Part shown: positions 32,846 through 40,261 of the stretch, piece by piece
Numbering within the stretch: position 1 is the stretch's first letter
Layout: each line of letters begins with the position of its first letter
NCBI RefSeq assembly: GCF_023921125.1
Contig: NZ_CP099466.1
Span: 3,224,001-3,288,000 of the forward strand
Length of the DNA: 64,000 nt
Source of the DNA: Arthrobacter caoxuetaonis
Lineage (GTDB): Bacteria > Actinomycetota > Actinomycetes > Actinomycetales > Micrococcaceae
Direction of reading: 5' to 3'
Made by a program: the position numbers and the translations under genes
Notes under the pieces: generated by a model
Told to the model about the DNA's origin: nothing
Seen by the model: the letters and a program-made list of their open reading frames with translations, nothing else
The model's database searches: none

Positions 32846-34279
32846 ATGACCCAGACTCCAGCTCCTGATGCAGCGCCCAACGCCGTCGCCTGGCCCCAGC
32901 CCGCGAACAGCCTTTACCCGGCCCTGGCGGATACTCTCAGCGGATCCCTCACCCTGTTCGGTGACGACGGCTACGATGCCCAGCGCCGGGTCTGGAACGG
33001 GATGATCGATGTGCTGCCTGCCGCCGTGGTGCGTGCCGCGAATACCGAGGATGTTGCAGCTGTCCTCGCCTTTGCCCAAGCCACCGGGCTTCCGCTGGCG
33101 GTCCGCGGCGGCGGCCATAATGTGGCCGGGAACGGCACGGTCGACGGCGGCATAGTGCTCGACCTGGGCGATCTGCGGGGCGTCGAGGTCGATCCGGCAG
33201 CGGGCACGGCGACCGTCGGAGGCGGCGCCACCCTGTCCGACGTCGACTCGGCGACCGTACCGCTGGGCCTGGCCGTTCCGCTGGGGGTGGTCTCGGGAAC
33301 CGGCGTCGCGGGCCTGACCCTGGGCGGCGGCGTCGGGTGGATGACCCGGTCGCACGGGCTCAGCGTGGATAACCTGCTGGGCGCCGACGTCGTGCTCGCG
33401 GACGGGACCACGGTCCATGCCTCCGCAGAGGAAAACCCTGAACTCTTCTGGGGCCTGCGCGGCGGAGGCGGGAACTTCGGCGTCGTCACGTCCTTGACGT
33501 TCCGGGCGTGGCCGCTGCCCGAAAGCGTCTACAGCGGGAACCTGATCTATCTTGGCGACCGGTTCGAGAATGCCCTGCATGCCTTCTCCGCGTGGAGCGC
33601 CGATGTGCCCGATCAGCTCACCACGATCGTGTCCTTCCTGGTTCCGCCCGCGGAGTGGGAGCAGGGCGATGATCCGATCATGGCGGTCGGCTTCGCCTGG
33701 GCGGGTGAGGACCAGGCGGAAGCGGAGGCCGTCATCGACCGGCTGCGGGCCCTGGCCGCCCCGGATGCCGAACTGGTGCAGCAGACGCCGTGGCTGGACT
33801 GGCAGTCCGCGGTGGACGGCGTGTTCCCGCACGGATCCCGTGCCTACTGGAAGAACACGTCCTTCAACTCCCTGGACCCCGCTCTCATCGACGTGCTGGC
33901 CCGCCGTGCGCGGGAACAGTCCTGGCGCGGCACCGGGTTCGACCTGCACCACATGGGCGGTGCGTTTGGCCGGATACCGGAGGACGCGACGTCGTTCCCG
34001 GTCCGCGACGCCCGCTACTGGCTCAACATCTACGGCTATTGGAATGATCAGGCCGACGACGAGCACCACACGGCGTTCGTGCGGGGACTCTCAGCAGACA
34101 TGGAACCGCATGCCGGCGGCGGGCAGTACGTGAACTTCATGGGCGCCGAAGACCCGATCCAGGCTGCGCCGGGCGTCTATTCCGGCGACAAGCTGGCGCG
34201 GCTCAGGGCTTTGAAGCAGTCCGTGGACCCGGGCAATCTGTTTCGCCGCAACCACAACATTGCGCCGGGTACTGTGTGA
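32846..34279 (+). CDS. FAD-linked oxidoreductase, berberine-bridge type
   Basis: 477 aa from the ATG at 32846 with GGAGG 5 nt upstream. The PCMH FAD-binding domain shows LPLAVRGGGHNVAGNGTVDG (His in GGGHN is the usual site of covalent flavin attachment) and GVAGLTLGGGVGWMTRSHG. The second Cys used for bicovalent linkage is absent. The C-terminal BBE segment GQYVNFMGAED...LRALKQSVDPGNLFRRNHNI is present. These oxidases act on sugars, alkaloids or phenolics; the substrate is unknown. Confidence 0.9.
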   Translation: MTQTPAPDAAPNAVAWPQPANSLYPALADTLSGSLTLFGDDGYDAQRRVWNGMIDVLPAAVVRAANTEDVAAVLAFAQATGLPLAVRGGGHNVAGNGTVDGGIVLDLGDLRGVEVDPAAGTATVGGGATLSDVDSATVPLGLAVPLGVVSGTGVAGLTLGGGVGWMTRSHGLSVDNLLGADVVLADGTTVHASAEENPELFWGLRGGGGNFGVVTSLTFRAWPLPESVYSGNLIYLGDRFENALHAFSAWSADVPDQLTTIVSFLVPPAEWEQGDDPIMAVGFAWAGEDQAEAEAVIDRLRALAAPDAELVQQTPWLDWQSAVDGVFPHGSRAYWKNTSFNSLDPALIDVLARRAREQSWRGTGFDLHHMGGAFGRIPEDATSFPVRDARYWLNIYGYWNDQADDEHHTAFVRGLSADMEPHAGGGQYVNFMGAEDPIQAAPGVYSGDKLARLRALKQSVDPGNLFRRNHNIAPGTV

Positions 34280-34305
34280 GCACCGCGGCAAGCCGCGCGC
34301 GCTCT

Positions 34306-34338
34306 CAGCTCAGTTCAGTCCAGTTCAGTTCAGTTCAG
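34306..34338. repeat. AGTTC/CAGTC pentanucleotide repeat
   Basis: About six imperfect units of CAGTT (CTCAGTTCAGTCCAGTTC and on) in 33 bp. The last unit overlaps the TGA stop of the heme protein on the minus strand. Replication slippage is the likely origin. Confidence 0.8.
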
Positions 34339-34562
34339 CGCCAGTAGTTGTTGGCGGCCGCGATGGTGGCAAACTCGATGGCCACCACCTGCGATGAGGC
34401 GATCAGTTCCTCCGGGTCCGTCGAATACACGTCACGGCCCGCCTTAAGGACGTTCTCGTCGGGCTGGATGGCGTAAATGCTGTGCAGGGCCATATCCAGC
34501 GCCAGCTTGCGGCCCTCCTCCGGCGTCGCGGTGATAAGGGAATTACCCGGGATCAGTTCCAT
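34335..34562 (-). CDS. Hexameric tyrosine-coordinated heme protein (HTHP)
   Basis: 75 aa. The family pattern is clear: LITATPEEGRKLALDMA, IQPDENVLKAGRDVYSTD, then ELIASSQVVAIEFATIAAANNYW. The proposed heme-ligating tyrosine is Tyr46 in RDVYSTD, in the same context as in the structurally known marine homologue. Family proteins are small hexamers with one heme per monomer and weak peroxidase/catalase activity. The neighbour at 34687 is a heme-degrading-type monooxygenase in the same direction. Family recognised from memory. Confidence 0.8.
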   Translation of the reverse strand: MELIPGNSLITATPEEGRKLALDMALHSIYAIQPDENVLKAGRDVYSTDPEELIASSQVVAIEFATIAAANNYWR

Positions 34563-34642
34563 GCTGCACCTGGTTTCTGTTGGTTGCTGTACTTGGCTCC
34601 TTGATCCACGATCCCAGTACCGGCGGACGGCCGGTAGCCCCG

Positions 34643-34660
34643 GGGGCGGTTCCCCGCCCC
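34643..34660 (-). terminator. Short GC hairpin after the MhuD-like gene
   Basis: GGGGCGG (34643-34649) pairs with CCGCCCC (34654-34660) around TTCC. It lies 27 nt downstream of the minus-strand stop at 34687 and has no clear T-run, so termination is possible but not certain. Confidence 0.4.
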
Positions 34661-34686
34661 TGCAGCCTCAGGCGCCGGGCCGGGGC

Positions 34687-35016
34687 TCAGGCCTCCGGCG
34701 TGCTACCGCCGGCGGTGCGGTAGCTCCAGAGTTCGGCGCTGACGCCGACCGGCTTCTGCCGCTCCTTGTCCGCCCCCTCGCCGTGTCCGTGGCCGTGGCC
34801 GAAGTTCTTGGATGCGACCCAGTCCTGGAAGGCCTTCTCATCCCGCCAGCGCGTCAGAACCAGCCACGTGGTCCGGTCATCCGTGGGCTGGAGCAGTTCG
34901 AAGCCTTCAAATCCGTCCTGGTTGTCGACTGCGCCGGCGCGGGCCGCGAAACGGTGGGCCAGCTCGTCGCCGGAGTCGGCGGGGACAGTGATTGCATTGA
35001 TTTTGATGATGCTCAT
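34687..35016 (-). CDS. MhuD-like heme-degrading monooxygenase
   Basis: 109 aa with the ABM fold. It resembles mycobacterial MhuD in KINAITVPADSGDELAHRFA and AGAVDNQDGFEGFELLQP. The key residues fit: Asn7 and Trp66 are at the same numbers as in MhuD, and a GHGHGHG stretch (73-79) supplies histidines at 74, 76 and 78 near the MhuD heme ligand His75. The expected reaction is oxidative cleavage of heme in the cytosol with release of iron. The His cluster itself is unusual and could bind metal. It is followed downstream by the HTHP gene in the same direction. Confidence 0.75.
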   Translation of the reverse strand: MSIIKINAITVPADSGDELAHRFAARAGAVDNQDGFEGFELLQPTDDRTTWLVLTRWRDEKAFQDWVASKNFGHGHGHGEGADKERQKPVGVSAELWSYRTAGGSTPEA

Positions 35017-35079
35017 AGCCCCATTATCTCCATGGCGTCCCTGCAACTCCGATGCGGCGGTGGCACTAAGCTCGGATTC

Positions 35080-35700
35080 ATGAGAACGGATTTCGACCCC
35101 GCAGCCATGGGCGGCCGCAGCTTCTACCGGCTGCTGACCTCGGTTGTGGTGCCGCGGCCCATCGCCTGGGTTTCCACGCGTTCGGCAGACGGTGTGGACA
35201 ACCTGGCCCCGCACTCCTTCTTCACCATCGCCTCGGTCAACCCTCCCGTGGTGTCTTTCACCTCCGTGGGCGAGAAGGACTCGCTGCGCAACATCCGGAA
35301 AACGGGCGAGTTCGTCATCAGCCTCGCACCGGAGAACCTTTTCGAAGCCATCAACGCCACCGGCACCGGCTTCACCGCGGACATCAGCGAGTTCGACGCC
35401 GCCGGGATCGCCCGGGAGCCCAGTGCCACGGTGCGTCCGCCCAGGGTTGCCGGATCGCCGGTGGCCCTGGAGTGCAGGCTGCACGAGATCCATCCCGTCG
35501 GAGACTGCTTTGTTGTGTACGGGGAGATCACGTGCGCCGCAGTCCAGACCGATACCCTCGACGACGACTCCCATCCCAGGATCGAAAAGCTCAGGCCGCT
35601 CTCCCGCCTCGGGCTGAACGAGTGGGGCACCGTCGGCGACGTCCGGGACATCACGCGTATTCGCCCCGAGGAGTGGCCCGGCCACTACCGGGGCGCCTAA
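35080..35700 (+). CDS. Flavin reductase-like domain protein
   Basis: 206 aa from the ATG at 35080. FMN-binding split barrel: YRLLTSVVVPRPIAWVSTRS, DNLAPHSFFTIASVNPPVVSF, KDSLRNIRKTGEFVISL. This branch (with RLGLNEWGTV near the end) contains FMN-binding proteins of the flavin-reductase-like family found next to oxidoreductases. It may supply or bind reduced FMN. It is divergent from the MhuD-like gene across 63 bp. Confidence 0.85.
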   Translation: MRTDFDPAAMGGRSFYRLLTSVVVPRPIAWVSTRSADGVDNLAPHSFFTIASVNPPVVSFTSVGEKDSLRNIRKTGEFVISLAPENLFEAINATGTGFTADISEFDAAGIAREPSATVRPPRVAGSPVALECRLHEIHPVGDCFVVYGEITCAAVQTDTLDDDSHPRIEKLRPLSRLGLNEWGTVGDVRDITRIRPEEWPGHYRGA

Positions 35701-35763
35701 CAGCTCGGCGGCACGGGATTCCCGGATTTGCTACCTTGGAATCAGGGCCCGCACACCCGGCCC

Positions 35764-35804
35764 CCGGACGACGGTTCAGTACCCGGCACGCGACAAGACT
35801 GGCC
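35764..35804 (+). promoter_or_regulatory. Guanidine-III riboswitch
   Basis: A 41-nt segment matches the guanidine-III (ykkC-III) class as in Thermobifida fusca. It has CCGGACGA at the 5' end (35764-35771), GTACCCGG (35779-35786) and GACAAGAC (35792-35799) ending in GGCC. CCGG 35764-35767 can pair with CCGG 35783-35786 (P1). The segment around 35773-35780 pairs with 35798-35804 (P2, one bulged U), which gives the class pseudoknot. The AAAGGAG of the SMR gene follows at 35805, so control of translation is expected: guanidinium binding opens expression of the exporter. Confidence 0.88.
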
Positions 35805-35817
35805 AAAGGAGCTAGCC

Positions 35818-36132
35818 ATGTCATGGGTTGTCCTCATAGCCTCCGGAATGCTTGAAGCCGTCTGGGCTACAGCACTGGGGAAGTCGAACAACTTCAAGAA
35901 ACCCCTCCCCACCCTCGTTTTCGCCCTGGCACTGACCGCCAGCATGGCCGGCCTGGCGTGGGCGATGCTCAGCATCCCGGTGGGCACCGCGTATGCCGTG
36001 TGGGTGGGAATCGGCGCCGTGCTCACGGCCGGTTATGCCATGGTCTTCGGCGGCGAGAAAGCCACCGTCATCAAGGTGGTGCTGCTGATGGGAATCGTCG
36101 GATGCGTTGTTGGCCTGAAGCTGGTGGCATAG
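35818..36132 (+). CDS. SMR-family guanidinium exporter subunit, first of a pair
   Basis: 104 aa, ATG at 35818 with AAAGGAG directly after the riboswitch. Four membrane spans. The SMR glutamate is in SGMLEAVWATALGKSN (Glu13), and IPVGTAYAVWVGIGAVLT matches the Gdx (formerly SugE) subtype rather than the Qac subtype. The first member of a two-gene pair similar to YkkC/YkkD, which form a heterodimeric guanidinium/proton antiporter. The riboswitch strongly supports guanidinium as the substrate. Confidence 0.92.
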   Translation: MSWVVLIASGMLEAVWATALGKSNNFKKPLPTLVFALALTASMAGLAWAMLSIPVGTAYAVWVGIGAVLTAGYAMVFGGEKATVIKVVLLMGIVGCVVGLKLVA

Positions 36133-36134
36133 CC

Positions 36135-36488
36135 ATGGCCTGGATCATCCTTCTGCTCAGCGCCGTCCTCGAAGCCGTTTGGGCCACCGCACTCGAGGCT
36201 TCCAACGGGTTCACCGTCCTGGCGCCGTCGATCATCTTTGCCGTGGCGGCCGCCCTGTCCATGGCCGGCCTCGGCTACGCCATGAAGCACATTCCCATCA
36301 GCACCGCCTATGCCGTCTGGACCGGTTTGGGGGCGGTGCTCACCGTGGCCTGGGCCATGTTCACCGGCACGGAGGAACCCGGCGTGCTGAAGGTCCTGTT
36401 CCTGGCCGGAATCATCGGCTGCGTGATCGGCCTGAAGTTCGTGGACAAGCCCGCGCCTGAACCCGCCGGAAAGTCACACGACTCCTGA
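36135..36488 (+). CDS. SMR-family guanidinium exporter subunit, second of a pair
   Basis: 117 aa, starting 2 nt after the first subunit without its own RBS (translational coupling). It has the same signature: SAVLEAVWATALEASNGFT and IPISTAYAVWTGLGAVLT, four spans, plus a C-terminal tail KPAPEPAGKSHDS. Two adjacent, different SMR genes normally encode an antiparallel heterodimer. Its last 15 nt overlap the 3' end of the minus-strand gene at 36474. Confidence 0.92.
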   Translation: MAWIILLLSAVLEAVWATALEASNGFTVLAPSIIFAVAAALSMAGLGYAMKHIPISTAYAVWTGLGAVLTVAWAMFTGTEEPGVLKVLFLAGIIGCVIGLKFVDKPAPEPAGKSHDS

Positions 36489-36755
36489 GCCGGACCCTGC
36501 CCGGTTGTTATCCACGTGCCGCATGACCAGGGCTGCGGCGATCAGGGCCGCCGAGAATGACAGGCAGGCTCCCGGAGCCAGCAACACGATCTGCGTCAGG
36601 GTGACGAAAAACCCGTTCCCGCCGTTGTAGGTGAGCGCGCCGAAGCTGGCCATGAACGGGTTGGTCAGGAGCGCGATCAGAATTCCAGCCGCGCCGACGG
36701 CGATGCCCGCCCAAAGCGTCTTCCGGTACATGCCCACTGCGGCGGCTTCTGCCAT
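36474..36755 (-). CDS. Small two-TM membrane protein, 93 aa
   Basis: ATG at 36755 with AGGGGG upstream; a longer frame upstream runs through the repeat cassette and is not coding. Two hydrophobic segments: about residues 13-31 (TLWAGIAVGAAGILIALLT) and 48-75 (GFFVTLTQIVLLAPGACLSFSAALIAAAL). Function unknown. It converges on the SMR pair with a 15-nt overlap of coding ends. Confidence 0.6.
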   Translation of the reverse strand: MAEAAAVGMYRKTLWAGIAVGAAGILIALLTNPFMASFGALTYNGGNGFFVTLTQIVLLAPGACLSFSAALIAAALVMRHVDNNRAGSGSGVV

Positions 36756-37060
36756 GATTCCCCCTGAGATAGCTGCTGGCTGTTGGGGTTCACCTAAACA
36801 GGCATCAGCGGACGGGGCAAGCTTTGCGCGGTTGTGTGGGAACCCCGACCCGCCCCGGGGCGCGGGGCAGTTCCCTGCACTTTGGGACATCCCTTCCGCT
36901 TTGGGACATTCCTGCGCGGCATCACAGCAGGAATGTCCCAAAGTGGCGGGGATGTCCCAAAACGCCGTCGTTACTCGCGGGAAGGGTGTGCCCCCCCCCG
37001 GTAACACCCGTCACAACCGGCGGGAATCCACGCCGGAACCCCCGCCGGAACCCGAGCGGC
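36756..37060. other. Gene-free region holding the 19-bp-period repeat cassette
   Basis: 305 bp between two minus-strand genes. It contains the TTTGGGACAT repeat cassette (36880-36961), a run of nine C (about 36992), and two GCCGGAACCC units (37041-37060 area). No start with an RBS or coding-like frame was seen in it. Confidence 0.6.
36880..36961. repeat. Two direct plus two inverted copies of TTTGGGACAT, 19-bp period
   Basis: Direct copies CTTTGGGACATCCC (36880-36893) and CTTTGGGACATTCC (36899-36912). Inverted copies GGAATGTCCCAAAG (36930-36943) and GGGATGTCCCAAAA (36949-36962). The spacing is 19 bp in both arms. The outer pair shares ACATCCC and the inner pair ACATTCC, so the block is one long stem whose arms are each an internal duplication. 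Confidence 0.88.
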
Positions 37061-38587
37061 CTAGCGGCGCGCAGCCTCGGGGAGGCTGGTGCCCGTCTCG
37101 ATGAAGCGCTGGTGGAAGGCGAGGGACTCGTCGAGCAGGTGCGGCGTGTGCTTGCCGACGCTCTCGCGGCTGGCCCGGTCGAAATAGTCCTGCAGCAGCG
37201 GCTGGAAGTCCGGGTGGGCGCACTTCTCGATGATCGTCCGGGCACGCTGCTTCGGGGAAAGCCCGCGCAGGTCCGCCAGGCCGCGTTCGGTGATGATCAG
37301 CATGGTGTCGTGCTCGGTGTGGTCCACGTGGCTGGCCATCGGCACGATTCCGGAGATTTTCCCGCCCTTGGCCGTACTCGGGGACATAAACGCGGAGAGG
37401 AAGCCGTTGCGGGCAAAGTCTCCGGAGCCGCCGATGCCGTTCATCATGGCCGTGCCGCCCACGTGGGTGGAGTTCACGTTGCCGTAGATGTCCGCTTCGA
37501 TCATGCCGTTCATGGCGATGCAGCCCAGCCGGCGGATCAGTTCCGGATGGTTGGAGATTTCCTGGGTCCGCAGGATGATCCGCTTGCGGTAGAAGTCGAT
37601 GTTGGAGTTGAACTCCTCAATCCCGGCCGGGCTCAGCGAGAAGGAGGTGGCCGACGCCACCCGGATCACGCCGTCGCGGATCAGCTCCAGCATGCCGTCC
37701 TGGATCACCTCGGTATAGGCGGTGAGTCCGGTGTAACCGGCGCCGGAGAGGCCTGCCAGCACGGCGTTGGCGATGTTGCCGACGCCGGACTGCAGCGGCA
37801 GGAGCTTGTTGGTCAGCCGTCCGGCCTTGATCTCGGATTCGAAGAAGTCCAGCAGGTGCCCGGCGATCATCTGCGAGGTTTCATCCGGCGCAGCGAAGGG
37901 CGTCATCCGGTCCGGGGCGTCCGTTTCGACGACGGCGATCACCTTTTCCGGATCCAGGCGCAGGTAGGGCTCACCGATCCTGTCGTCCGGGTTGACCAGC
38001 ATGATCGGCTTCCGGTGCGGGGGCAGCGCTGTGCCGTAGTAAACGTCGTGCATCCCGTCCATCGCGGCAGGCTGCTGCATGTTGACCTCGAGGATGATCT
38101 TGTCCGCCTGCTCAATCCAGGTCTTGTTGTTGCCCACCGAGGAGGAGGGGATGAGGCTGCCGTCCTCGTTGATCCCGACGACCTCGATAACGGCCAGGTC
38201 GATGTGTCCGTAGAACCCGAACCAGGTGTACTGGGCCACGTGCCCGAGGTGGATGTCGATGTATTCGAGTTCGCCGTCGTTGATCCGCTTCCGCAGGGTG
38301 GGATCCGACTGGTACGGCAGGCGAAGTTCCATGCCGCCGGCCTGGGCGAGCACGCCGTCGAGCTCCGGGGCGGTGGAGGCGCCGGTGAGCACCTTGATTT
38401 GGAAGTCCTCGCCGCGGGCGTGCGCTTCTTCCATCTGGGCGGCCAGGGCACCCGGCACAGCCTTGGGATAGCCGGCTCCGGTGAAGCCGCTCATCGCCAC
38501 CGTCATCCCCGGTTTGATCATCGCGGCTGCCTGCTCGGCAGTCATCACAAGTTTGGAGAGTCCCGGGTGGGAAATACGGTCGCGCAT
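37061..38587 (-). CDS. Acetyl-CoA hydrolase/succinyl-CoA:acetate CoA-transferase
   Basis: 508 aa from the ATG at 38587 (AAAGG 8 nt upstream). Class I CoA-transferase features: GMTVAMSGFTGAGYPKAVP near the N-terminus, LPLQSGVGNIANAVLAGL (263-280), the catalytic glutamate Glu293 in AYTEVIQDGML, and GGSGDFARNGFLSAF. This group (AarC/Cat1/ScpC-like) moves CoA between succinate and acetate or propionate. It probably links acetate to the TCA cycle. It is divergent from the APC permease across 189 bp. Confidence 0.92.
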   Translation of the reverse strand: MRDRISHPGLSKLVMTAEQAAAMIKPGMTVAMSGFTGAGYPKAVPGALAAQMEEAHARGEDFQIKVLTGASTAPELDGVLAQAGGMELRLPYQSDPTLRKRINDGELEYIDIHLGHVAQYTWFGFYGHIDLAVIEVVGINEDGSLIPSSSVGNNKTWIEQADKIILEVNMQQPAAMDGMHDVYYGTALPPHRKPIMLVNPDDRIGEPYLRLDPEKVIAVVETDAPDRMTPFAAPDETSQMIAGHLLDFFESEIKAGRLTNKLLPLQSGVGNIANAVLAGLSGAGYTGLTAYTEVIQDGMLELIRDGVIRVASATSFSLSPAGIEEFNSNIDFYRKRIILRTQEISNHPELIRRLGCIAMNGMIEADIYGNVNSTHVGGTAMMNGIGGSGDFARNGFLSAFMSPSTAKGGKISGIVPMASHVDHTEHDTMLIITERGLADLRGLSPKQRARTIIEKCAHPDFQPLLQDYFDRASRESVGKHTPHLLDESLAFHQRFIETGTSLPEAARR

Positions 38588-38776
38588 TAATGGCCTTTCA
38601 CAGAACGAATCCATCAACCCTAACCGCAGGTGAGCCGAACCTCACACTCCGCCCCTCCGCCAGCGGAGCCCTCCCTGCGGCCGAAGTTGGCGCAGGGGCT
38701 TCCGGGTATGCCCGGAGAAGACGATACTTCTCCACATCATTGCGTTCCAGGCATTCCACGCACTCCAGGAGCCGAT

Positions 38777-40261
38777 ATGTCAGTGGACGACAGAGGAACC
38801 TCGATTTTCCGGCGCAAGCCCATCGAAGAAACCGAAGACGAAGTTTCCGGCTCCAAGCTTTTCAAGAGCCTGGGGCTGTGGCAGCTGACAGCCATCGGTG
38901 TCGGCGGCATCATCGGCATCGGCATCTTCACCTTGGCAGGGCTGGTCGCCAACGGAGGGCCCGACGCCGAGGGCGTGGGTCCTGCGGTCCTGATCTCCTT
39001 CCTGATCGCCGGACTGGCGAGCGCGGCCGCAGCGCTCTCCTACGCCGAGTTCGCCGGCATGGTCCCGCGCGCAGGGTCGGCCTACACCTACGGCTACGTT
39101 GCCCTGGGTGAGGTCATCGGCTGGTTCATCGGCTGGGACCTGCTGCTGGAGTACACGGCGATCGTCGCCGTCGTCGCCATTGGCATTTCCGGGTACTTCA
39201 CGGAGTTCATGGCCGGGATCGGTTTGGATGTCCCGGTCTGGATGCAGGGAACGGGCGACGTCGTGGAGGGCGGCCTGGTAAACCTGCCGGCACTGATCGT
39301 GTGCCTGTTCATCACCTTTATCCTGAGCCGCGGCACCAAGACGTTCGGCCGGTTTGAACTGGTGGCAGTCGGATTGAAGGTGCTGCTGATCCTCTTCATC
39401 ATCGGGATGGGCATCTTCTTCGTGAACACCGACAACTACACGCCGTTCCTTCCCAACGGTTTCGGCGTGGTGTTCACCGGCGCGGCAACGGTCTTTTTCG
39501 CCGTCTTCGGTTACGACGCCATGAGCACCGCCGCCGAAGAGGCGAAAGACGGCAAGAAGCATATGCCCAAAGCCATCCTGCTCTCCCTCGGCGTCGCGAT
39601 GGTCCTCTACATCCTCGCCACCCTGGTCCTCACGGGAATGCAGAACTACACCGAGATCAGCCCGACGGCGGGATTCGCCTCCGCGTTCCAGAACGTGGGC
39701 CTGCCGGTTATCGCCACCGTGATTTCCGCTTTCGCGGTGCTCTCCATCCTGACCGTGATGCTGACCTTCCTGCTCGGTGTCACCCGGGTCTGGTTCTCCA
39801 TGAGCCGCGACGGGCTGCTGCCGCGGTGGTTCTCCGGGACGGACTCCCGCGGCACCCCGCAGCGGGTCACCTGGATTGCCGGCGGAGTCTCCGCAGTGCT
39901 GGCCGGCTTCTTCCCGATCCGGGCGGTTGCGGACCTGACCAACATCGGCATCCTGGCGGCCTTCGTGGTGGTCTGTGTGGCGGTGATCGTGCTGCGGCGC
40001 ACCCAGCCGGACGCTCCGCGGGAGTTCCGCCTCCCCCTGATGCCCTGGATTCCGGCGTTCGGTGTGCTTGCCTCCGGGTTCCTGATGCTGCAGCTGCACT
40101 GGGAAACCTGGCTGCGGTTCGGCATCTGGCTGGTGATCGGGCTGATCATCTATTGGTTCTACGGCCGGAAGCATTCGCTGCTGAACCCGGACAGCCCGCG
40201 GCACTCACCACGGGACCCCAGCCCTGCCCCGCCGACCCCTGAGCCCGACGCCGCCGGCTAG
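38777..40261 (+). CDS. APC-superfamily amino-acid permease
   Basis: 494 aa from the ATG at 38777 with AGGAG upstream. LWQLTAIGVGGIIGIGIFTLAG is the unwound TM1 substrate site (GxGxGIF). PRAGSAYTYGYVALGEVIGWFIGWDLLLEY and FFAVFGYDAMSTAAEEAKD belong to the cationic amino-acid transporter-like branch, with about twelve membrane spans. It imports amino acids; the exact substrate is unclear. Its TAG shares the palindrome CTAG with the convergent MFS gene. Confidence 0.9.
   Translation: MSVDDRGTSIFRRKPIEETEDEVSGSKLFKSLGLWQLTAIGVGGIIGIGIFTLAGLVANGGPDAEGVGPAVLISFLIAGLASAAAALSYAEFAGMVPRAGSAYTYGYVALGEVIGWFIGWDLLLEYTAIVAVVAIGISGYFTEFMAGIGLDVPVWMQGTGDVVEGGLVNLPALIVCLFITFILSRGTKTFGRFELVAVGLKVLLILFIIGMGIFFVNTDNYTPFLPNGFGVVFTGAATVFFAVFGYDAMSTAAEEAKDGKKHMPKAILLSLGVAMVLYILATLVLTGMQNYTEISPTAGFASAFQNVGLPVIATVISAFAVLSILTVMLTFLLGVTRVWFSMSRDGLLPRWFSGTDSRGTPQRVTWIAGGVSAVLAGFFPIRAVADLTNIGILAAFVVVCVAVIVLRRTQPDAPREFRLPLMPWIPAFGVLASGFLMLQLHWETWLRFGIWLVIGLIIYWFYGRKHSLLNPDSPRHSPRDPSPAPPTPEPDAAG

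Noticed and set aside
32564..34069. N-terminal extension of the RelA/SpoT-type protein
   Set aside because: The frame is open upstream of 32563 but runs antisense to the FAD oxidase gene. GTG 32563 has a good AAGGAG and fits the family length.
35700..35763. Guanidine-I or guanidine-II riboswitch
   Set aside because: The paired ACGR hairpins of class II and the long class I core are absent; the match is to class III further downstream.
36824..38590. 588-codon open frame on the plus strand
   Set aside because: It lies opposite the CoA-transferase, which has catalytic Glu293 and conserved motifs. The plus frame has no recognisable domain.
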